36,813 nt of DNA from the NCBI GenBank assembly GCA_029222685.1, contig JARHVB010000042.1, forward strand, positions 1 to 36,813. The letters run 5' to 3'. Positions 31,403-36,813 of this stretch are shown piece by piece. Numbering within the stretch: position 1 is the stretch's first letter; every line of letters starts with the position of its first letter. The DNA is from Terripilifer ovatus. Lineage in GTDB: Bacteria > Pseudomonadota > Alphaproteobacteria > Rhizobiales > Beijerinckiaceae. The position numbers were made by a program, and so were the translations under genes. The notes below the pieces were generated by a model that had not been told where the DNA came from, did no database searches, and saw only the letters and a list, made by a program, of their open reading frames with translations.

Positions 31403-32008
31403 TCACTGCAGGTAAGCAGTGTTCGAAGTGGCAGCGTTGGCACGCGCGATCAGATCGTCGGCCACCGTTTTGAGAATCCGTTGCGAGAGCGCCTTGTTCT
31501 CGACGGCGCGCGACAGAACCAGCGCTCCTACCATGGCGGACACCATCGTGATGGACTGGTTTCGTGTCGCTTCATCGGGTGCATCCGACAGCAACCCATC
31601 GAACAGAAGCAGATGCTTTTCCATGCCCGCCTCGAAAGCTTTTTTCAGCAGGGCGTCATGGCGGGCAACATCCGGCGCCAGGGCAGCGAACACGCAGCCC
31701 TCTCCCGGCCGATCGCGATGCGCCTTCGACAGATAAAATCGAATGAGCCCGGCAAGAGGATTGAGCGATGCGCCGCGGATGATCCGCGACCATCGTCCGG
31801 CGCTCTCTTCGAGCGCCTGGGCGCTCGCCTCGACGATCAGGTCATCCTTCGATTTGAACTGCTTGTAGAAGCCGCCATGGGTCAACCCGGCAGCCTTCAT
31901 CAGATCGCTGAGGCCGATGCCGTCGAATCCGCGTTCGCGAAACAGGCGACCGGCGACGCTGACAACGGTGCGGCGGTTCTCCCGCGCCTGTTCACGACTG
32001 ACTTTCAT
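31403..32008 (-). CDS. TetR-family transcriptional regulator
   Basis: The 201-residue protein starts with the TetR helix-turn-helix: NRRTVVSVAGRLFRERGFDGIGLSDLMKAAGLTHGGFYKQFKSKDDL-type region (recognition helix LTHGGFYKQF), followed by a helical ligand-binding domain (GCVFAALAPDVARHD). This 'LTHGGFYxxFxSKDDLxxE' subgroup is common in alphaproteobacteria. ATG 32008 has AAGGGG upstream; the longer frame to 32158 overlaps the divergent leader. It precedes the FabF-like gene and is divergent from a dihydrofolate-reductase-like gene; an AT-rich inverted repeat in the spacer is a likely operator. Confidence 0.88.
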   Translation of the reverse strand: MKVSREQARENRRTVVSVAGRLFRERGFDGIGLSDLMKAAGLTHGGFYKQFKSKDDLIVEASAQALEESAGRWSRIIRGASLNPLAGLIRFYLSKAHRDRPGEGCVFAALAPDVARHDALLKKAFEAGMEKHLLLFDGLLSDAPDEATRNQSITMVSAMVGALVLSRAVENKALSQRILKTVADDLIARANAATSNTAYLQ

Positions 32009-32034
32009 GACCGCCCCTTGCAGCATTTGAGATA

Positions 32035-32057
32035 TATTTTGATCGACATCTAAAATA
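32035..32057. promoter_or_regulatory. AT-rich inverted repeat in the TetR/DHFR-like spacer
   Basis: TATTTTGAT (32035-32043) pairs with ATCTAAAATA (32048-32057) around CGAC, with a single bulged base. It lies 27 bases upstream of the TetR ATG and is a candidate TetR binding site between the two divergent genes. Confidence 0.4.
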
Positions 32058-32184
32058 CGGCGGATGTTTGACTGGACGCAAGCCGCCGCGACAGGATGAA
32101 TGGGGTTTCGACATCCCGGCTGATTGCCGGAGGAAGCCTGCGCTCGTCTCAGGCGCATGGCAGGCGCGGAACAGCGAGGTCACG

Positions 32185-32751
32185 ATGCGGAAATTAAGTG
32201 TATTCAACAACGTGTCGCTGGATGGCTATTTCACCGACGAGAACCAGGATTACAGCTTTGCCCACGAAGGCGCGAACGATCCCGAGCTGATGGAATTCAC
32301 CAAGGCCAATGCGCAGGGCGAAAACGCTCTGGTGTTCGGTCGCATTACTTACGCGTTGATGTCGGCCTGGTGGCCGACGCCAGCGGCGGTGACGGCCATG
32401 CCCGAGATTGCCAAAGGAATGAACGAAGCACCGAAATATGTCTTCTCCCGCACGCTCAAAGCGGCGGACTGGTCGAACAGCACTTTGTTGAAAGGCGATC
32501 CGGCAACAGAGATCGCGAGGATCAAGCAGACCCCGGGGCCGAATATGACCGTTCTCGGCTCCGGCACCATCGTCGCACAATTGACCGCAGCCGGTTTGGT
32601 CGACGACGTGCAACTGCTGGTCTGCCCGGTGTTGTTGGGCTCCGGCAGAAGCATGTTCGCCGGTGTCACCGGCGAGCCGCGCTGGACCTTGTCGCACTCC
32701 AGGACGTTCAAGAACGGCCGCGTGTTCCTCGCCTATAACAGGACGGCTTGA
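32185..32751 (+). CDS. Dihydrofolate reductase family protein (RibD C-terminal type)
   Basis: The 188-residue protein has the DHFR/RibD-C fold: RKLSVFNNVSLDGYFTDENQDYSF, then ENALVFGRITYALMSAWW, PKYVFSRTL and the nucleotide loop NMTVLGSGTIVAQLTAAGLVDDVQLLVCPVLLGSG. Many of these are NADPH-dependent reductases of unknown substrate, not true folate enzymes. ATG 32185 has GAGGT a few bases upstream. It is divergent from TetR, so probably a target of it, in the same way as marker reductases in many TetR pairs. Confidence 0.85.
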   Translation: MRKLSVFNNVSLDGYFTDENQDYSFAHEGANDPELMEFTKANAQGENALVFGRITYALMSAWWPTPAAVTAMPEIAKGMNEAPKYVFSRTLKAADWSNSTLLKGDPATEIARIKQTPGPNMTVLGSGTIVAQLTAAGLVDDVQLLVCPVLLGSGRSMFAGVTGEPRWTLSHSRTFKNGRVFLAYNRTA

Positions 32752-32754
32752 TGG

Positions 32755-32976
32755 CTATGCCGGGGCGACGTTCAGCGCCGCTATTCCATGTTTGCTTGCC
32801 TCCGGAGATCGTCCCGTCAGCCGCGCGCACAGCGCGGTGCAATCATCCGGCGCGGTCTCGCCGCACCATGCGACAGGCTGGTCCGGCCGCACGAGAATAA
32901 GCGTCGCACCATAGGCCTGCCGCGCCGCCTCACCGGAGTCGCGGAGCGTTTTCAGGTGAATTTCCAATTGAGCCGC
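32755..32976 (-). pseudogene. Relic of an FAD-dependent aromatic monooxygenase (C-terminal end)
   Basis: On the minus strand the last ~70 residues before the stop at 32755 read ...YGATLILVRPDQPVAWCG..., the thioredoxin-like C-terminal domain of PheA/MhpA-type FAD monooxygenases, whose core ends in a YGA-LVLVRPD--VAW pattern. Nothing corresponding to the FAD-binding N-terminal 450 residues lies upstream; instead another gene relic begins. I read this as a 3' fragment of a deleted gene. The upstream limit is approximate. Confidence 0.6.
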
Positions 32977-32993
32977 AGGGTTCCAGAGCCTGA

Positions 32994-33289
32994 ATGCTTT
33001 CTGGCGCGCCAAACGAATGGCTGCACCTGAGCGAGGAACCTCCCGCCAACCTAAGCCCGATCCGCTTGCCGCCATCCAAAGGTTTGGACTATCTGCTTCT
33101 GGTCGGCGCCAATGAGCCGCAGGGCTTCAAGACGCAGCCGCGCGCCTTCGCCGATTATTTTCAAGGCAGGAAATCTCCTGCACGACCGAAACGGTTTCCG
33201 GCCACGGCCATCTGTCGATCATCGACAACGATCCGGCCATGACCGCATTTCGCTGGATTTCTGCCCGAATGGACACTCCTGAAGGGTAA
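32994..33289 (+). pseudogene. Relic of an alpha/beta hydrolase (BD-FAE/kynurenine formamidase type), frameshifted
   Basis: Two frames together encode the C-terminal part of an alpha/beta hydrolase. From about 32994 to 33170 the frame reads NLSPIRLPP...LDYLLLVGANEPQGFKTQPRAFADYFQG, with the strand and acid turn of the fold; from about 33170 in another frame it continues EISCTTETVSGHGHLSIIDND, containing the catalytic-histidine region GHGHLS, to the TAA at 33287. A single-base deletion or equivalent near 33168 explains the break. The N-terminal half with the nucleophile is missing. Confidence 0.6.
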
Positions 33290-33297
33290 CGCCGCCG

Positions 33298-33522
33298 TCA
33301 GCGCTGCACGCCGGAGCGCGTGACCATCCCCGCGACGGCAATCGAACTGGCCGAAATCTGCTCCAAATGACCTTCTTTCGTCGCGGAATCGGCCGTGCTC
33401 GCCGATCTGGGAAGTGCGAGGCAGGCCAGCAGTGCAATCGTCAGGTAAAAAATGCTCGAGCGCAGGCTCGAACCTACGAATGCCAACCCGGCTGCGTACA
33501 CCTGCCGTCCACTGCTAAACAT
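33298..33522 (-). CDS. Possible short exported or membrane protein
   Basis: From an ATG at 33522 with GGGGAAG upstream, the 74-residue product has one hydrophobic stretch (FYLTIALLACLALP, about 25-38) followed by a Ser/Ala-rich segment, which could be a signal peptide or anchor. No family is recognised. It sits in a decayed region, so it may not be real; the codon pattern is less clear than in the surrounding genes. Confidence 0.3.
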   Translation of the reverse strand: MFSSGRQVYAAGLAFVGSSLRSSIFYLTIALLACLALPRSASTADSATKEGHLEQISASSIAVAGMVTRSGVQR

Positions 33523-33833
33523 GCGATGCTTCCCCGATTGCCGCCACCCGATAACCATAGCGGCACTGCATGACAGACAGATGATCCAGCCATCAGAAAT
33601 GACCGCTTCGCGACCCGATAGAGCGCTTCCAAAAATTAAGACTTCCTAAACACCCGTTAAAAAAACCTATCTGATTGGAGCGATTTGCCGGAGCTGCGAG
33701 GCTTGAGATCGTCCCTTCCCAAGCAAAGATTGAGCCAAGTTAGGGGCTGGGTAAGGTGAAATCGCGGCGCAATTCAAACCAAATCGCCTGCGGCGAATTC
33801 GAGGGCCGGTCGGCTTTCGGCTCGTGAGACAGG
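33523..33833. other. Intergenic region without a gene
   Basis: About 310 bases between two short minus-strand genes. No frame has both a plausible start and family likeness, and no repeat of note was seen apart from A-rich stretches near 33650. Confidence 0.4.
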
Positions 33834-34169
33834 TCAGTCGAGATGGAAGGTCGCTCTGATGTCGTTGGCGATCTTTTCTGCCGTCACAAAATCCCGCTGA
33901 CCACATGCTGACAAGAGGTCCTGGTGCTTGCTGTGAAACTTCACATACTCGGCTTCGAATTTGACCTTTGCCTCTCCGCTTCTGGTGATCCGGGCTAAAA
34001 GCGCGAGGCAGGCATCGAGGTCGGCCGGCGGCTGCGCTCGCACGGGAGCGGCAAGCGCGATCAGACACAGTGAGGCGAGGCACAGGCTCCTGAGCATCGC
34101 CTTGATGATCCGCTCCGTACGAGTGACGTCAGTTTTGCGCGGCACGTCCGGACGCCATCCAAGTTTCAT
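33834..34169 (-). CDS. Short exported hypothetical protein
   Basis: The 111-residue product starts at ATG 34169 with GGAGAG close upstream; it has a long charged n-region and a hydrophobic stretch (LRSLCLASLCLIALAAPVRA, about 26-45) like a signal peptide. Alternatively it starts at Met25 for a classical signal. The mature part is about 65 residues with two cysteines (DACLALLAR and LLSACGQRD), which could form a disulfide, and is predicted to be helical. No known family recognised. It lies in a region with several gene relics. Confidence 0.55.
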   Translation of the reverse strand: MKLGWRPDVPRKTDVTRTERIIKAMLRSLCLASLCLIALAAPVRAQPPADLDACLALLARITRSGEAKVKFEAEYVKFHSKHQDLLSACGQRDFVTAEKIANDIRATFHLD

Positions 34170-34331
34170 AACACTCTCCAGGGTTCATAACACTCCAGAA
34201 TGACGTTACCCTCTGGCTGGTTTCGGCGGCTGTTCTGGCTGATCGTCAGCATAATCGCTCTTTAAAAATGAAGTGAGCGGAACGACACATTTCGCGTCCA
34301 ATAACACGCCGGCTGAAAGGCACCCCCTAAC

Positions 34332-34466
34332 GCGCCGATCGCGCAACTCAAAGGGGGCCGTGACCGGGCCATCGCGAAGCCAGCCGTCCAGAAGACCTTC
34401 GCCGCGCTGGGCTACAACACCGTCGGCTGTTCCGAAGAGCTGGGCGCATTCATCGCCTCCCGATAG
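34332..34466 (+). pseudogene. Relic of a TctC/Bug-type binding protein (C-terminal end)
   Basis: A frame ending at TAG 34464-34466 reads ...AIAKPAVQKTFAALGYNTVG...ELGAFIAS, which matches the C-terminal helices of tripartite tricarboxylate transporter binding proteins (a pattern like ALADPAV--RFAALGAEPVG-TPEEFAAF). About 45 residues remain, with no start. It lies just outside the stop of the LysR gene, close to a complete TctC homologue at 35575. Confidence 0.6.
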
Positions 34467-34496
34467 CATCGACTTGGATGGCGAGCCGCCGCGTCA

Positions 34497-35438
34497 TTAT
34501 TTCCGCCGTCTTGGTGCCTTTGCAAATTCGCGGGCGGACTCGACGAAAAGCCGAGCAACGGGGCTGAGTTCGCGGCCCTTGAGGGTGATAATTCCGCTTG
34601 GAGCGTGGGCATTTGGCAGCTCGACATGCAAGGCTTTGACCTCGGGGCGCACGACGGGAAATTTCAATGCCGAAGCCGGGAGAATCGTGACGAAGCGCCC
34701 TGTCATCAGAAGGCTCATCCGCACGTGGGGAGAATCGGTGACAACGATCGTGCGCGGAGTGTCGACGCCGTTGGCACGAAAGGCCTCGACCGCGATCGAC
34801 GCGATCTCGCTTCCGGGCGGCGGCAGCACCCACGATTCGTTCAATAGTTCGGCAAATCCGATCTTCCGCCGACGCACCCATGGACTTTGCGTACCTGCCG
34901 CGACGACGGAGCAGTCATCAAAGAGAAATTGAAAATCCAGTCCCTCTTCCGCGATGGGGCCGAATCTGCGCGCGATCACAAGATCGACGTTGCGCGCGCT
35001 CAGTTCACGGTGCAGCGTCTCCACGTAGCCCGTTACGACATGGAAGGCCATGCGCGGATAGCGCCGGGAGAGCCGATCGATGACGGCTGAAACGAAGCTC
35101 GTGGCCAGCAAGGGGGTGCACCCGATCCGCACGTCTCCAGCCGTGGGATCGGCGAGAAACTCGATGTTCTTCACCGCCTGACGCAGGCCGTCGAATGCTG
35201 CAACTCCGCCGTGGAGCAGGGCGCGACCATAAGCGGTCGGCTCGATGCCGTGAGAGCTGCGCTCAAGCAACCGCACCCCGATGGTCTGTTCCAGGACCGC
35301 GATCGATCTGGAAACCGCCGGCTGTGTCGTATTGAGGAGCGCGGCCGCCTTGCTCATGCTGCCGGCCTGCACGACAGTCATCAGGACGTGGAGGTCGTGC
35401 AGCTTCAACCGGAGAGCGGCGCGATCGCTCAAGTGCAT
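34497..35438 (-). CDS. LysR-family transcriptional regulator
   Basis: The 313-residue protein has the LysR N-terminal winged helix (LHDLHVLMTVVQAGSMSKAAALLNTTQPAVSRSIAVLEQTIGVRLLERS-type region; recognition helix TQPAVSRSIAVLE) and a two-lobed effector domain (GDVRIGCTPLLATSFVSAVI, VDLVIARRFG, RFVTILPASAL). ATG 35438 was chosen over TTG 35444. It is divergent from the TctC-type binding-protein gene across a 136-bp AT-rich spacer, the common arrangement in which the regulator controls it. The inducer is unknown, probably an organic acid. Confidence 0.9.
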   Translation of the reverse strand: MHLSDRAALRLKLHDLHVLMTVVQAGSMSKAAALLNTTQPAVSRSIAVLEQTIGVRLLERSSHGIEPTAYGRALLHGGVAAFDGLRQAVKNIEFLADPTAGDVRIGCTPLLATSFVSAVIDRLSRRYPRMAFHVVTGYVETLHRELSARNVDLVIARRFGPIAEEGLDFQFLFDDCSVVAAGTQSPWVRRRKIGFAELLNESWVLPPPGSEIASIAVEAFRANGVDTPRTIVVTDSPHVRMSLLMTGRFVTILPASALKFPVVRPEVKALHVELPNAHAPSGIITLKGRELSPVARLFVESAREFAKAPRRRK

Positions 35439-35574
35439 GGTCAAAGCTCATTGCAAGAGTGGTATGGTCGTATCAAAACTTAGCATTATACGTGCATAGG
35501 CGCACCCCGTATCCTCGCTCTGCCCGGGCAGATTGACCCGCGGTCCCCAAAAGCCCGGACGAGAGAACGATGCC

Positions 35575-36552
35575 ATGATCCTGCCGCGCCGCAAATTCCT
35601 CCATCTGGCAGCGGGCGCAGTCGCGCTTCCAGCCGTGTCGCGCGTGTCCTGGGCAGAAACCTATCCGTCACAGCCCGTGCGCGTAATCGTCGGCTTTGCC
35701 GCCGGCGGCCCCAACGACATCCTCGCACGCCTGATCGGTCAATGGCTGTCGAAGCGGCTCGGCCATCCGTTTGTCATCGAGAACCGACCGGGCGCCGGCA
35801 GCAACATCGCCACCGAGGCCGTCGTGCGGGCGCCGCCCGACGGTTACACGCTGCTCCTGGTCGGTTCGCCGAATGCCATCAATGCGACACTCTACGATAG
35901 GCTCAATTTCAATTTCATCCGCGACATCGCGCCCGTCGCGAGCTTCATGCGTGGTGCTCTGGTCCTGGCGGTACATCCGTCGGTTCCGGCCAGAACGCTT
36001 CCGGAGTTCATCGTCTATGCCAAAGCAAATCCGGGCAAGCTCTCATACGCGTCCGGCGGCGTGGGCGGGATTACGCACATCACGGCCGAACTGTTCAAGA
36101 TGATGGCCGGCGTCGAGATGGTGCACGTGCCCTATCGCGGCGTGGCACCGGCGCTGACCGATCTGCTCGCCGGACAGGTACAAGCCCTCTTCGCCAACCC
36201 GGCCCAGTGCATTCCACACATAGGGGCGGGCAGGCTGCGCGCGCTGGCGATAACCACCACCGCTCGCTCGGAGTCGCTACCCGGCATCCCGGCCCTGGGC
36301 GAGGTTGTTCCGGGCTACGAGGCAAGCTCCTTCTTTGGCTTCGGCGCGCCCAGGAACACGCCCGGCAACATCATCGACAAGCTGAACACGCATATCAATG
36401 CCATCCTTGCTGATCCGGAGATCAAGGCCCGGATCGCCGACCTCGATGGCGCAATTCTTGTCGGGTCGCCGGCCGATTTCGGCCAGCTCGTCGCCCAGGA
36501 GACCCAGAAGTGGGAAAAGGTGATTCACGCGGCCGGCATCAAGGCGGAATAA
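35575..36552 (+). CDS. Tripartite tricarboxylate transporter substrate-binding protein (Bug/TctC type)
   Basis: The 325-residue exported protein starts with a Tat-like signal (RRKFLHLAAGAVALPAVSR, cut near WAE), then the Bug core: YPSQPVRVIVGFAAGGPNDILARLI, NRPGAGSNIATEAV, PPDGYTLLLV, HVPYRGVAPALTDLLAGQVQALFAN and the C-terminal VGSPADFGQLVAQE. Bug proteins bind carboxylated molecules, often without their own TctA/TctB membrane parts; none is seen here. ATG 35575 has GAGAGA about 9 bases upstream. It is divergent from a LysR regulator. A relic of a second Bug protein lies beyond that regulator. Confidence 0.9.
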   Translation: MILPRRKFLHLAAGAVALPAVSRVSWAETYPSQPVRVIVGFAAGGPNDILARLIGQWLSKRLGHPFVIENRPGAGSNIATEAVVRAPPDGYTLLLVGSPNAINATLYDRLNFNFIRDIAPVASFMRGALVLAVHPSVPARTLPEFIVYAKANPGKLSYASGGVGGITHITAELFKMMAGVEMVHVPYRGVAPALTDLLAGQVQALFANPAQCIPHIGAGRLRALAITTTARSESLPGIPALGEVVPGYEASSFFGFGAPRNTPGNIIDKLNTHINAILADPEIKARIADLDGAILVGSPADFGQLVAQETQKWEKVIHAAGIKAE

Positions 36553-36616
36553 TCCTCAACGCATGGACATTCCAAATTCCCCGACGCGACCGTGGAGACC
36601 CCTATCACTATAACGT

Positions 36617-36638
36617 TTTCCGATCACTGGATCGGAAA
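36617..36638. repeat. Hairpin after the TctC-type gene
   Basis: TTTCCGATC (36617-36625) pairs perfectly with GATCGGAAA (36630-36638) around ACTG. It could terminate the binding-protein transcript, or be part of the palindrome mosaic with the repeat at 36667-36710. Confidence 0.5.
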
Positions 36639-36666
36639 GACGCATTCCGGCTTCTCGAATGAGAGT

Positions 36667-36710
36667 GCATTTTCTTCACGCGAGCCGGCGTCCGCTTCGC
36701 CTGAAAATAC
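36667..36710. repeat. Dispersed intergenic palindrome (family A, copy 2)
   Basis: GCATTTTC (36667-36674) pairs with GAAAATAC (36703-36710), with one mismatch at the end. Read in reverse, the element matches the copy at 13191-13236 in its conserved parts (gcgaag, gccgg-tcgcgtgaag). Same family, opposite orientation. Confidence 0.6.
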
Positions 36711-36712
36711 TC

Positions 36713-36813
36713 TAGCAGGTTGCTGAAAAACTCTCCAACTCAGCGCCATTGAGCTATTTTTGGTTTTTTGGGCGGGAGGAGATTTTTCTGTCTGGGCGTC
36801 GGGGTGTGGTTCA
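36713..36813. mobile_element. Possible edge of an insertion sequence
   Basis: Immediately after the family A repeat and a CTAG tetramer, the sequence TAGCAGGTTGCTGAAAAACT begins a stretch of different character (T-rich, GTTTTTTGGGCGGGAGGAG). Starts of the form GGTTGCTGAAAAA are seen at the terminal repeats of several IS families, so this may be the outer end of an element that continues beyond the window. No transposase is visible; the call is tentative. Confidence 0.35.

Overview
The window (36.8 kb, GC-rich, one short exported-protein gene and several gene relics near the right end) looks like the chromosome of an alphaproteobacterium, most likely of the order Hyphomicrobiales (Rhizobiales). 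The grounds are the codon bias, the gene set (MarR/response-regulator/kinase cluster beside ilvE, SDHAF4/DUF1674, DUF2171, CoxE/XdhC/MocA-type molybdoenzyme maturation), two promoters of the EcfG general-stress type (GGAAC-N16/17-CGTT), and several families of long intergenic palindromes of the kind scattered through rhizobial genomes. No rRNA, tRNA or CRISPR array was seen.

Layout. 1-1.3 kb: intergenic palindrome and a Tat-exported MsrP methionine-sulfoxide reductase without an adjacent msrQ. 1.5-4.8 kb: a tight operon mtnP-apt-mtnA-class II aldolase, which reads as the methylthioadenosine 'DHAP shunt' (MTA to adenine plus DHAP plus methylthioacetaldehyde) rather than the full methionine salvage pathway. 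4.8-8.0 kb: a double-hotdog MaoC hydratase, ychF and ilvE on the minus strand. 8.1-10.8 kb: MarR regulator, OmpR-type response regulator and histidine kinase.

10.9-17.8 kb is the most unusual block: a LacI regulator divergent from an operon encoding a cytoplasmic arylsulfotransferase-like beta-propeller, an SsuA/NMT1-type binding protein, ABC ATPase, permease, a TauD-family dioxygenase and an isopenicillin-N-synthase-family dioxygenase. A perfect 16-bp palindrome sits at the expected transcription start. The substrate is unknown; a sulfonate or sulfate ester is a reasonable guess.

17.8-22.4 kb: HxlR regulator/GST pair, HtpX, SDHAF4, a YkgJ-type cysteine-cluster protein, a CoxE-like VWA protein and a stress-promoter-driven small membrane protein. 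22.5-28.3 kb: lytic transglycosylase, NTF2-like protein, LLM flavin oxidoreductase, then XdhC (split into two genes), a MoeA-like protein and MocA, a maturation set for molybdopterin-cytosine-dinucleotide hydroxylases with no hydroxylase gene present. 28.3-32.8 kb: MarR/DoxX pair, two small stress-type proteins, TetR-FabF pair, dihydrofolate-reductase-like protein.

32.8-36.8 kb is a decayed region: relics of an FAD monooxygenase, an alpha/beta hydrolase and a TctC-type binding protein, two short exported proteins, then an intact LysR/TctC divergent pair, palindromic repeats and what may be the edge of an insertion sequence running out of the window.
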